A stretch of DNA of 64,000 nucleotides from Calycina herbarum (lineage: Eukaryota > Ascomycota > Leotiomycetes > Helotiales > Pezizellaceae). The translations under genes were made by a program, and so were the position numbers. The stretch lies in NCBI GenBank assembly GCA_001414485.1, contig LLEY01000097.1, positions 1-64,000 on the forward strand. The letters are read 5' to 3'. The notes under the pieces were generated by a model, which saw only the letters and a program-made list of their open reading frames with translations, had not been told where the DNA came from and searched no databases. Position 1 is the stretch's first letter. Every line of letters starts with the position of its first letter. Below are positions 21,007-32,379 of this stretch, piece by piece.

Positions 21007-23337
21007 ATGGTTGCCAATCGACTTTTACGCGCGACAGGCTGTTCAAGCTGCCGGTTATCATTGCTGAGGAGTTTTACCTCAGTTGGAGGCCATAATGTTC
21101 AATTAACACAAGCCCTTCCGCGGCCACGAAATTATTCCCGACTCACTGGTCACCAAGCACGATTATTCTCCCGGCAGGTCGCCGGGCGACAGGAGAACAA
21201 GGCAGACAGCGAGCAGGAAAGAAGGGTCGCAGAGTTCATCAGACAAAGCGACGTTGAGCAGGAGGAAATTGAGCGCAGGGCCAAGGAGGAGGTGCTTGAG
21301 GAGGAAGAGGATGTTGAAAATGATCTCTCGGAGGACGAACTGAAGGAGTTATCAGAAACGAACGAGTCTGCAGATGGATCACAGGAGGTGTCGACAGTGC
21401 CATGGTATCTCCAAGTTGAATCGCCCAAGAAATCCTTGAAACCATTATCAGAGCGACAGCGCCTACCAGATCTGCCAATATTACCCCCTCCGATTCTCGA
21501 ACCTCTCCTCAAGACGGTGTCCCTCGACTTAGGCATTGACGATCTCACCCTAATCGACTTGCGAAAACTCGATCCACCGCCAGCGCTCGGAGCGAATTTG
21601 GTTATGGTCATTGGCACAGCACGAAGTGAGAAACATCTACATGTATCCGCGGATCGTTTATGCCGATGGCTACGAAGCAATTATAAACTCCGACCAAACG
21701 CGGATGGACTTCTGGGAAGAAACGAGCTGAAGCTTAAATTAAAGCGAAAGGCAAAGAGAGCGAAGCTTCTGGGGCGTGTCCAGGACGAAAATGCAGATGA
21801 CGGAATTCGAACTGGTTGGGTCTGCGTGGATGTGGGCGTTGTTGAAGGGGCAGAAGGCTCGGAGCCTGTCGCAGAGAAGAAGGACTTTGTTGGATTTGGG
21901 AGGAAGACAGATGGTGTAAGAATGGTGGTGCAAATGCTGACAGAAGAAAAGAGGGCAGAGATGGAGTTGGAAAGGCTCTGGCAAGGCATTCTCGATAGGG
22001 CAACAAACCCCCCTGGTGAAGCCATTGAAAATGGAGGGGAAGATATCATTACGGAAAATGTGATCGGTGGTTCTGCTCCTGCTGTTTCAACTTCAACAGC
22101 TAGATTGAGCGCAGGGACAATATCAACCGGTCCAACCAAGCGGGAATACCATACAGGTGCACGAAGACTTCAGACTGCGCAAACAACACAAAGTCAAATT
22201 ACTCCCAACCACGATGGTTCCAGTGGAAACGATATTACAACTGACACCAACACGCTTTACAGGGCCCTTTTGGAGTCGATGACCATTGGTCAGTATGAGG
22301 AGGCCAGACTCAAATTAATGAAAGGTGGTAAAGAAATCAAGGAACTAGCAGATGATGGCTGGAGAGCTATATTTCAAGAAAAATTGTTTACTCACGCCCA
22401 AAGTCTGCCTAGGGATGAAGCTCGCCTCTGTTTGGGGAGTGGTCCTACCGACTACTCTTCAACGTCATTTCTCACTTCTTTTTATGCATCTTTGACATCT
22501 TCTCCAACTGTAGCTGAAGTAGACGCAAGGGTTTGGTTATACTCCTTTGCTCAAGCAGTTGGACATCCAGGATACAAAGCTTCTGGTCTCAAAACTCTGT
22601 TCTCCGAGCTACAAGCATCCGGAGCTGAAATATCTCCAATAGCATACAAGCAAATTCTTCGTGGACTTCTCACCCCAGAACCCAAAGAAGACGGCACTCT
22701 GGGGACTTCACAGTCAGCGCTTCTAGGCGCCATGGATGTTCTTCAAAGCATGCACAACAGAGGTCTTCCAATTCTCGATGAAGATTTACTCGTCGATATA
22801 CAAGAAGCCACCGCAGTTCCACCAACCGACGACTTCTCAAATGTCGAATTACAAGAATCTCCAGAAACATACAATCTCCCCAGCACTCCAGCAACTCCCA
22901 TCCAGCGTCGTCTCCACCTCCTAATGATGGCCATCGACCTCCCATGTTTCCGCGACGAATCAAGACTCCGTCTCCTAAACCTCTACCGCGCCCAAAAGAA
23001 CTGGCTCGAATTCTGGGATACCTGGAGAATGGCACCCAAACGAGGAGTTGCTCAATCGCCTCTGCTTTACGCATTCATGTTTGGCAGTGTGGCACAGACG
23101 AGACATCAGAAAGGATGTATGAATGTTCTTCGTACTTGGACACCTGAGATGCAACTTGAGAACCCGCCGGTTTGGAAGGAGGGACAGGTCGCGATGGCTA
23201 TTAGGGCTTGTATTAAGGTTGTGGATCCGTTTGTGGAGGAGGATTTGAGAAACAATCCGGGGTCGAAGAATGAGTGGCTTAAGCTGTGGAGGGAGTGTCA
23301 GCCTGAGAAAGTGGAGGGGGAGTTGATGCATAACTAG
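21007..23337 (+). CDS. ATP25: Mitochondrial Atp25-like protein
   Basis: A single exon of 776 residues. In yeast, Atp25 is cleaved in mitochondria: the N-terminal RsfS-like part associates with the mitoribosome, and the C-terminal part stabilises the mRNA of ATP synthase subunit 9. The first 50 residues are an Arg/Ser-rich presequence. An acidic coiled segment (about 65-120) leads to VPWYLQVE. The RsfS/Iojap-like domain spans about 150-320 and contains LRKLDPPPALG, IGTARSEKHLHVSADRL and the basic LKLKLKRKAKRAK run. The C-terminal helical domain (about 400-776) fits the mRNA-binding half. The next 190 bp are its 3' flank, after which the palindromic element begins. Confidence 0.92.
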   Translation: MVANRLLRATGCSSCRLSLLRSFTSVGGHNVQLTQALPRPRNYSRLTGHQARLFSRQVAGRQENKADSEQERRVAEFIRQSDVEQEEIERRAKEEVLEEEEDVENDLSEDELKELSETNESADGSQEVSTVPWYLQVESPKKSLKPLSERQRLPDLPILPPPILEPLLKTVSLDLGIDDLTLIDLRKLDPPPALGANLVMVIGTARSEKHLHVSADRLCRWLRSNYKLRPNADGLLGRNELKLKLKRKAKRAKLLGRVQDENADDGIRTGWVCVDVGVVEGAEGSEPVAEKKDFVGFGRKTDGVRMVVQMLTEEKRAEMELERLWQGILDRATNPPGEAIENGGEDIITENVIGGSAPAVSTSTARLSAGTISTGPTKREYHTGARRLQTAQTTQSQITPNHDGSSGNDITTDTNTLYRALLESMTIGQYEEARLKLMKGGKEIKELADDGWRAIFQEKLFTHAQSLPRDEARLCLGSGPTDYSSTSFLTSFYASLTSSPTVAEVDARVWLYSFAQAVGHPGYKASGLKTLFSELQASGAEISPIAYKQILRGLLTPEPKEDGTLGTSQSALLGAMDVLQSMHNRGLPILDEDLLVDIQEATAVPPTDDFSNVELQESPETYNLPSTPATPIQRRLHLLMMAIDLPCFRDESRLRLLNLYRAQKNWLEFWDTWRMAPKRGVAQSPLLYAFMFGSVAQTRHQKGCMNVLRTWTPEMQLENPPVWKEGQVAMAIRACIKVVDPFVEEDLRNNPGSKNEWLKLWRECQPEKVEGELMHN

Positions 23338-23528
23338 ATTTAGGGGATGTGTGAAGATATTGTTTGTTTAGAGGATACACAAAATTATGTACAGTACAAC
23401 TAGATAAGGGTTGGTAGGGAAAAACAACTCTTCTTTTAATATATATCAAAAGGAATCATATATCTAGGAAAAGATGCTCGTAAGTTGCCTTCGGGATCTT
23501 CGAGATATAGTTACTTCTAAAGACGTAT
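23338..23528. other. 3' flank of ATP25 up to the palindrome edge
   Basis: AT-rich unique sequence, with no gene. It does not contain the missing 3' part of the ORF that is cut at the other edge of the palindrome near 58894. Confidence 0.5.
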
Positions 23529-23732
23529 AGCTAATACTCGTTTATTATACTGCCAGATCAACAAGAATTTATGTTAGTAGAGAGGGGTTTCCTACAAGTG
23601 TGATAACCACACTAGTACTAAGACCTCACAGACGTATACCTCGTAGATACACCTATGAATATGCCTCCTAGTCCAGCGGTGCTCTCTATAAACATGTCTA
23701 AGTTATACATTCTGGTCTATAATAGTCGTAGA
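23529..23732 (+). repeat. Left arm of the palindrome, outer part
   Basis: Reverse-complement match to about 58692-58894. It is cut off after GTAGA (23728-23732) by element A and resumes at 57072. Compared with the right arm it carries T or A where the right arm has C or G, for example within the LTR-proximal 30 bases. Confidence 0.9.
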
Positions 23733-24194
23733 TGTAACGAAACTCAAACGAACTAAATAAAGATGACTAAGTCTTGAAGGTTAGTATACAGGTAAGAAGT
23801 ATAGATGTGCCGGGTTGTTTACTTAGAAGTAAACTCGTTACTTATATTAAAGATATTAAATAAGATAATAAGATTAATAACTAAAGTTAAGTACGAAGCT
23901 CCTATCTAATAGTAGACGTGCTAGTCTTATATAGAACCTTCGTTTATATTTAGAGTCCTGCTTAGTAGGAGTTCTAAAGATAGAGTCCGACTCTATTTCT
24001 AGAGCTCTTTAAAACTAGACTCTATTATCTAACTGCTTCTAACCGAGTTATATAATATAACTATAATAAGATCCTAGGATTATATATCTTACTATATTTA
24101 ATCCTTTCTTTCTTTTAGACTTCTAATAGTGCTTGTTCTATTAGAGTATCGCCTAGACTTTACTTCGTTACGTGCTAGCACGTGATTCGTGACA
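23733..24194 (-). repeat. Element A 3' LTR
   Basis: Starts TGTAACGAAAC and ends GATTCGTGACA as read on the plus strand, paired with 56605-57066. The first 210 bases match the U5-side portion of the LTRs of C and D in reverse complement. The rest differs between the three elements. Confidence 0.92.
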
Positions 24195-24794
24195 CTATCC
24201 CCTTCTTAGCCTAGTATGTCTCTATACTAGAATACAAACCTAAAATATATTATTAGAAAGATATCGACCTTCCTTTATATACAAATATATCCTCTTTATA
24301 TACTAAATAAAAAGAGCGTCTAGCTCTTATTATACGTATTAAATCCGTATAACGACTAGCGATAACCTATTTCTTTTATTATAAATAGTCTCGTTAATGT
24401 TTTCTAGAGCTCTCGAAGTCCTCTTGTTATTCTAAGTATATTCAGTTGAAAAGGTTCTACGATAGCTTTAGTTACCTCGACGTTCCTTCTTCTAGGCCTT
24501 GAAAAACTATATATTAATTTTTCTTTAGCTCTATACGTAAACAATTCCTTATTACCTCTCCAAGTCTTTCTCCTTCAAGTCCTCCTCCTTTAAGTCCTCC
24601 TCTTAAGTCCTCTTCTACCTAGTTTCCTGCTTTTAAGATAGCTTCTTTTATTAAACAAATGCTTTCTAATAATATATCTCTATCTAAACCTGGTCCCGAG
24701 TTCTAGGTAGCCCTAGGTTTTGTTAGTAGAACTTCTAAACCTCTCTTAGACAATAGTTAAGATTATTTTTCAGTTCCTAAGTATTCTCTAAATA

Positions 24795-27700
24795 TAAGTA
24801 GTCTAACTATTTAATTAAATACTTAATCTTATCTCTAATAATCTTATAGTTAAGAATCCTTTTAACTTCGTATTTAGTATTTAGATTAACTAGTTGAATT
24901 TCTATAAATAAGGCTAGTAGTGCCCCTAGTAGTGCTAGTTTAGGTAAGGATATATAGAATACTAGATAGATATTTATTATCTTTAGTAGTACTAATTTAT
25001 AATTCAAAGGTCCTCTAACTCGTTTAATTTTAAATAGTCTAAGTTTTTTATAGTCTAGTTTATTACTTAGTCTTTTTATATTAATATTTTTTCATACTAA
25101 GTAGACTTTATCTCTCTCTTTTAGCGTTAGCTTCTAACTACGTCGTTTATTATAGTAGTACGCGTTTCTTTCTACTATAAATTATAAGTTTTCTATAAGT
25201 TCCTTATATAAACTCTTAATTCTTAAGACATAAACACAAGTAAGTTAGTTATTAATAGTTATAGATAGTAGTTCTTAATATACTGATAATTCGTATCTAA
25301 AATTAGTATAGAATAGTATAATAAGTATTATTTCTATTACTAAACTATTATAGATAAACTATACTAAGAGCAGTAGTTCTACCTAGTTGTTTTACTAGTA
25401 GTTTATATAACACTAAAGATATATTTCTACTACTTAGTTTATACGTTTATTTCCTCTATTTATTTAAGAATAAAAAGCTATAAAGAGCTTTCTTTTCATA
25501 TCTAATCGTTTTATAAGAGTAATCTAAAATTTTAAAGTAAAGAGTTTATCTCTATCTAAGAGTATTTCTTCTAGTAGTCTATATCTTAAGACTACTTCTT
25601 TAAGGAATATAAATACTAATTCCTTAGCTATACTTAACTCTATATATACTATTAGAATTATATATTTTATAAGTCGTTTTATAATAACTAGGATTAAGTT
25701 ATACTTAACTCCTATTATTAGATCTTTAGATTTTAGTAATTTAATAATAAAATCTATAGATATTAATCTCTAAGGTATCTATAATATTAGAGTAGTATTT
25801 ATCTATCTATAAGAAGTATAGTAGGAAGCCTTATTCCTAATATAGGTATTATATTCTACTATTACTTTCTTAACTATTATAGATAATCGATTAATATAGT
25901 AGTATTATCTTATTCTTTAGAGAGTTCTACGAATTCCTTAGTAGCTATAAGTAGGCATAGTATAGTATTCTTATATAAATTCTTTTATATATAAGCTAGG
26001 AACCTATAGTTTCTCTTTTATATACTAGTTATATCCTTTATAAATATTCTAAATTTTATCTATCTAGATATTATTTATCACTACTATTTCGTATATAGTA
26101 GGTACTAGGTCTCTATTCTTAAGAGTTTTTAAGATTATAATCTTCTTATACTCTTTATTTCTCTTATATCTAGGTTTCTAGCTAAGAGTATTAGCTTAAG
26201 TATTTAACATTCTCTTTATATATTAAATAATAATATTAAATCCTTCTAATATCTCTACCTATCTAGCTAACTATCTAGTCATAAGTTCCTTAGTTATTAT
26301 AAACGTTCTAAAGTTCTTATAGTTAGATAGAATTATAACTTAGTATTTTACTAGCTATAAATAGATTCTCTAGTGTTTTAAGGCTAATATTATAGTAAGC
26401 AATTCTTTATTAAAGATACTATAGTTTTATTATACTAGGTTAAATGTTTTAGAATAATATATAATAGATATAAGTTTCCTCTTTTTATTTAGTTATAAAT
26501 AAATTATATCTACTACTATATCTAAGGCGTCTGTTTTAATTATACTAGGTTTTTCTATATTAAAATCGTATAGAATAGGTTTTTCTATAAACCTTACTTT
26601 AATCCTTTAAAAAGCGTTCTTAGCTTATTTATTCTAAATAAATTTAATAGCTTTCTTAACTAGTATGAACATTAGTTTAACAATCTTTATATAGTCTTAT
26701 ATAAATAGATAGTAGAAGTTTATAAATCTAAAGAAGGACTATATATCTTTTATATTCTCTAGTAACTTCTAGTTTAAGATATCTTAGATCTTTACTAGAT
26801 CTATTTCTATTTTCTCTAGGCTAAATATCTATCTTAGGAAAAGTGTCTAAGTTACTCTAAACTCGTATTTTAAGAGTTTTAACTAAGAGTTTACTTTTAT
26901 AAGTTATTATAAAACCTCTTTAATATATTCCTTATATTCTTCTTCTTTTTCTAAGAAGATTAAGATATTATCTAGATAATAGATTACTATTACTCTTAAA
27001 AGATCTCTTAAAATATTATTATTTTATCTCTAATATATAGCTAGTATATTATAGAGTCTAAATAGTATAACTATATATTTATAAAGGCTCGATAGTAAGA
27101 TAAATACTATCTTCTATTCGTCTCTAACTTTTATTTATATAAGTTTATAAGCGTTTTATTAATCTAGTTTTATAAATCGTACTACCTTACCTAACTTATC
27201 TTATAAGTATTAGCTAGGTAGTAGTAGATAAGCGTTCTTAACTATAGCGTGATTTACTTCTTAGTAATTAATATATAGTCTCTTATCTAGGTTATCTTTC
27301 TTCTTAATAATAAGTATATTTAAAGTAATTAGTAACTTAGATTTTCTAATATATCTCTTCTTAATACCTTCTTTTATATAACTTTCTATTTTCTATAAGC
27401 TTTTCTAGTTATATAACTAAAGCTTCTACTTTAAGAGGTAATAACTCTCTTTTAATTTAATCTTATAATCTTATAGACGATGTTCTAGCAAGGCTTATAA
27501 GTCTTCTAGGTTTTTAAACAAAGCCTTAAATTCTCTATACTACATAGGTATTTCGTTATCAGCTATCTTACTAACTTATAGAGGCCCTAGATAAGGTGTT
27601 CTAGCGTCTTAGAAGAGGTAATACTAACCTCGTTCTAGCCTTATAGTTATAATTATAAACCTATATAATTATATTAACTAAAGGTTATTTTCTAAGCCTT

Positions 27701-28010
27701 CTAGTTAATATCTAGATTATGTTCCTAAATCTATAGTATACTAAGTATTACTTCCTTATTCTCTATTTTAATAATATCGAATTATATATCTAAGTAGTAT
27801 CCTTTAATAGTAATATTTATTAGAATAGTTTACTAATCGATAATTCTATCCTAGTATATAATATCTATTCTATTAACTACTCCTAAGTAGTATAGCCTTA
27901 TACCTTTAATTAGGATGTTTAGCTTCTTCTAAGTTACTAGAGAAAGGAAATTATCTATTACTCTAGAATTAATTAAGACTTAGAGTTCCTTTTCTCTTAT
28001 CTTTACTATT
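24795..28010 (-). pseudogene. Element A pol remnant (protease to chromodomain)
   Basis: Minus-strand remnant of a chromovirus-type polyprotein. In order leftwards: protease site near 27965, reverse transcriptase with a YLDN motif near 26970, RNase H and integrase between about 26700 and 25100, and a chromodomain-like C-terminus around 24800-24905. A 66-codon open stretch at 24807-25007 is only the best-preserved piece of this and not a host gene. The many in-frame stops are of the kind produced by C-to-T and G-to-A change. Confidence 0.85.
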
Positions 28011-28114
28011 ACTATAAGTTGATTTTCTCTAGATATAGCGTTTATATACTAGACTATCTTCTACTATTCTCTTAGGTTCTAGAAGTGTTCCTATAAAACG
28101 TCTTTCTATAGACT

Positions 28115-28386
28115 TATAATAGTACGAAATAGATAATACTATAAAAGAGGTATATAGAAGTGCGTTCCGTAGAATAACATACTTAGATACTAGGCTCTAA
28201 ATACGAAGGAAAAGATTAAATTAACCTTTCTTAATACTAAGAGTAAGAGTATCTATATATAAAAGGGTTTAGATAATAATAATAGACTCGGAGGTCTAAA
28301 CTAGACATTTCTAATACTCGAATACGTATTCTATCTAGTATGTATATAACCTTAGCAACTCTTATTCCTGATAACAGGCTATTATA
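28115..28386 (-). repeat. Element B 3' LTR
   Basis: Pairs with 54370-54641 and with the partial LTR at 1-260. The terminal dinucleotides read TA and TA on the plus strand, consistent with canonical TG and CA after RIP. Confidence 0.92.
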
Positions 28387-28399
28387 TCCCTCTCTCTTG

Positions 28400-31300
28400 A
28401 AAAAGACTCGTCTCTAAGGCTTTATATTATAGTCGGGGCAGTATCGGGGTTGTTTTTAGTAGTAACTCGGTTGTTAGTTCTTATCTACCTCCTATACTTA
28501 GATCTATTTAAAGAGGAGTCGGGGCGGTCCCGGTTTATCTAGATATTTAGTATAGAAGTCCTTTAGAAGGTATAGCGAACCTTAAAAATTATTAGTAAGA
28601 TACTAGGTAGGGTTTATATCGTAACTAACCTATCTAATCTAGTATTATAGTTATCTTTTAAAAAGTCTACTACTAAGAAATTCTTAAACTTCCTATTCTT
28701 ATATACCTTAAACGATTTCTAGAGGCGGCTCTAGAGCTTCTTATCTAGGTAAGAGGGTATTCAGATCCTTAGATAGTACGTCTGTAGTAAAAATATTATA
28801 GATTAACGATCCTTCTAGGAGTTTTAGTTTATAAGAGTGTTCTACACGTTCTAGTATTTCAAAGAGTCTAGTCTATTATTTAGCTAGCTTTTAGCTAGGT
28901 CGATTTATCTTAAGATTCTTAGTCGATAAGTAAACTCTATTACTAACGTTCTAGTTAATAGCTCTTCGGTGCTAATTCGTACTATCTTATATTCTCTACT
29001 AAGCTTTACTTATATTATCTTTAGCTACGTTCTAGGCAGAGTATATATATATAGCTATCTTAACTACCTTATTATAATTTAGTCGTTTCCGAGGAATAGA
29101 GGTCTTAGAAGTATTCTAATCCTACGAGGTTCGCGAATTAAGCTTGAACTTAAGCTAATATAGAGTTATACTAATAGACGAGTGTAGAAGAGTTATTTAT
29201 ACTCTGTCTATAAGAGGGATTAACTCGCTCTAGTTATCCTAATAGTAGGTTACGAAAGGCCTTAGCCTCTAATCGATATATTGGTTTATAATCTCTATCT
29301 AACTATCTGTTTATTTATAGTAAGCTATAGAGAGTTTAAGCTTAACACCGATAATATAACAGAATTCCGTCTAAAAAGCTAAGACGAATTAAGGTCCTCT
29401 ATCTAACGTAATTGATTTAGAGTAGTAACTAAAACGATAGATCTATTATATAAAAAGCTAGGCTAATCCTCTAGCGTCGATAGTAGAGTAGTAGAGTATA
29501 GACACTGAATCCTTTCCGAGGTAGTTAATAAATACTAGTATAGTATTATATCTATGCTTATTCTTAAGAAATAACTTAAAGTCTATATATATATACTATA
29601 TCGGGTAATCTAGCACTAGTAGTAGGTAGAGGAATCCTTATTATTTAGTCTGTCGAGGATAAGAGTATCTATAAGCTCGGTAGTTAGCTATATATAGTTT
29701 ATAGTCCGAACCTATACTAACCTAGTAGTAGGTAGATACTAGTAACTAGTATATCTTTCGAGTACTTAGATAAGTACTAGATATTTAGTCGTAGGCTTCC
29801 TAGATTAGATTCGTATAAAGTTCGGTGTTCCTTTTAATATAAAGCTGTCTTCTAAATAGAAGTAAATTATTAGACGAGATAGTATAACTGTTCTTAAGTT
29901 CTCTACGTTCCTTCTCGAATAATTATATATTAGCTGTTCTTAGCTTCTAAATTAGATCCGATCTAGACTTAGGGATAATATCTAACTTAATTATAGAAAG
30001 AGATATCGCTTAAAAGGTCTAAGCAAGGTTGGCGTTGATTCGAGGGTTAAGCCTAATAGGTCTAAGAAGAGTATATAAGCGGCTGTCTAACTTAACTTAA
30101 TCTTATATTCTAATGTCTTGCTCCTGTTTAGTTAGTATATCTGTCTTTTAATTATTCTTTCTAGACGTAAATCAGATCTAGAAATTAAAGTTAGAGAGGA
30201 ATTCTATCTATTATACTTGCTTAGAAGTAAGCAGCTTTATTATTATAAAGTATTCTAAAGATCTATAGTCTAAGAAGACGTTAATATAGTTCTGATACGA
30301 TATAAGCTTAGGTTGCTATTTTCTAAACGCTTCTATAATTATAAACAGTTCTTTATCGTAGATTTCCTAATTCGTTTTATATCTAACTAGGACGTGGGAA
30401 TAGAAACCTATAGAATACTAACGATTACTATGTTATTAAGAGAATATACTTACTATTACTCTATTAGAAGAGTCTATCTCTAGCTTCGTAGGACATTCGA
30501 GGTCGAAGTGGTATAAGGCTTAAATTAAGAGTAGCTAGATCTGTAATTCTTTAAAAGCTTCTTCGTATTCGGGTATCTACTGAAACAGCTCTAAAGAGCG
30601 TGTTATAGTAGTTAGAGGTTTTACGATTTTGCTGAAGTTCTTAATAAATTATTTATAGAAACTATAAAAGCCTAGGTAGGACTTTACACCTATTATAGTA
30701 CTAGGTTAAGCCTAGTTACGTAGAGGTTCTACTTTCTTAGAGTCTACTTTAAGTTCTTTTGTAGTTAATATATAACTGAGATATTTAACTTAGGTAATAT
30801 TGAATTCGCTTTTCTTAATATCTACTTAGAGTCCTACTTCTTAGAGCTGATTTAGGACCTTCTTAACTTGTTTCTTATATTCTTTAATACTATTTAAATA
30901 AATTAATATATTATCTAGGTAAGTAATATAGAAGTTATCTATATATTCGATTAAGACGTCGTTTATATAACGTTGGTAGGTAGTGGGTCTGTTATAGAGT
31001 CTAAAAGGAAGGACCTTATATTTATATATTCTATACCTAGTTCTAAACGTAGTTATCTCTTCTAAGTCTAGGTCTATTTAAATATAATAGAAAGCTTAGT
31101 ATATATCTAACTTAGTAAAGATCTTAGCTTTCTTTAATCTTAAAAGGAGTTTATTAATATAAGGAATCGGGTAGAGGTTGTTTTAGGTAAGAGTATTTAG
31201 CTTCTAATAATCGATATAGAACTGTAGCTTATTACTATTAGGCTTTTTAACGAAGAGTACTAGTAAGGCGAAAGGACTATTACTATTAACGATAAATCCT

Positions 31301-31810
31301 TTATTTAAATTATTAATAAGGTACTCTTTCGTCGCTTATAGCTCTACGGTTAACTGTTGATATAGTAGAGAGTAGGAGGTAGAAAGAGGTTTGTTTAAGG
31401 TGATTTTATAGTTATATACGCGGTAAGAGAGAAGTTTATCCGAGGCTGCTTTTAAGAACATATCCTAGAACAACGAGTAATATTAAGAGAGTCGGGACTA
31501 TATTAGGTCTATAGTCTTAGCGTTATCTAAGAGTAGAGCTAATCTTTCGTTAATAATCCGATCTAATTCGTAGATGCTTGTTATAAAGAACTTAGTATTA
31601 GGTCGCTTTATATTAAAATATAAAGCATTTGTACTTATTTTACTAATAAAAGAGTATAGGGTCCGATCTGTCTAAGCTATACTAGTAGATTAGAGAGTAT
31701 TTAAAGTAGAGTCGGAGAGATAGATATTAGAAGTTAATATTATAGATAATAGTAATAACTTAGCTAAGAGCTTATTATTCCTTTGCTTTTTATCTTAATA
31801 GAGAGCGTGA
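28400..31810 (-). pseudogene. Element B pol remnant
   Basis: Minus-strand reverse transcriptase is recognisable around 30890-31020, with a LYNRPTTYQRYIND-like block followed by YLDN. RNase H-like and integrase-like sequence should lie to its left. The frame is broken by stops throughout and cut by element C at 31810. The gag end lies on the far side of C, D and E, at 53086-54369. Confidence 0.75.
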
Positions 31811-32237
31811 TATTACGAATCACGTATACACGTAATAAGTGAAGACCAGGCAGCGTTCTAACAGGTTAAGCACTATCGGAATACTCTTATAGTAGATAGG
31901 GATCGGTTAGATTAGCTAAGCGATCTAAGGATTTCATTATATTGATTACGTAACAGACCGCTAGGTCGCTAGGCGAACCAGCTCGTTAGATCGCCAGCTC
32001 GATAAGCGAGTTAGCTACCTAGAGGAACAAAGGTTCTATATAAGACTAGCACGTCTGCTATTAGATAGGAGCTTTATACTTAACTTTAGTTATTAATTTT
32101 ATTATCTTATTTAACATCTTTAATATAAGTAATAAGTTTACTTCTAAGTAAACAACCTAGTATATCTATACTTCTTACCTATATACTAACCTTCGAGACT
32201 TAGTTATCTTTATTTAGTTCGTTTAAGTTTTATTATA
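31811..32237 (+). repeat. Element C 5' LTR
   Basis: Starts TATTACGAAT (TGTTACGAAT in the 3' copy). A TATATAAG box lies at 32037-32044. Differences from 38856-39282 are essentially all transitions. Confidence 0.93.
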
Positions 32238-32379
32238 CTTTAAGCACCTGCTTAGAAGTTCAGTCGCTATAGCCCTAGCAACCCCCGCCGCAGCAGCTAG
32301 CTCGAATACTAGTCGAGTCAACGTCGTAGGAACATCTAGAAGTGCGACCAGAAGAACACCTGCCAGTACATAGCTAACC

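Noticed and set aside
21150..22139. Minus-strand ORFs opposite ATP25
   Set aside because: Antisense shadows of the ATP25 frame, without conserved motifs.
2152..23337. A secondary-metabolite or catabolic gene cluster
   Set aside because: The neighbours are unrelated housekeeping genes; no synthase, transporter or cluster regulator is present.
24807..25007. 66-codon minus-strand ORF inside the AT-rich block
   Set aside because: It is the chromodomain end of element A's polyprotein and has equivalents in C (about 38030-38112) and D (45430-45520), so it is not a separate gene.
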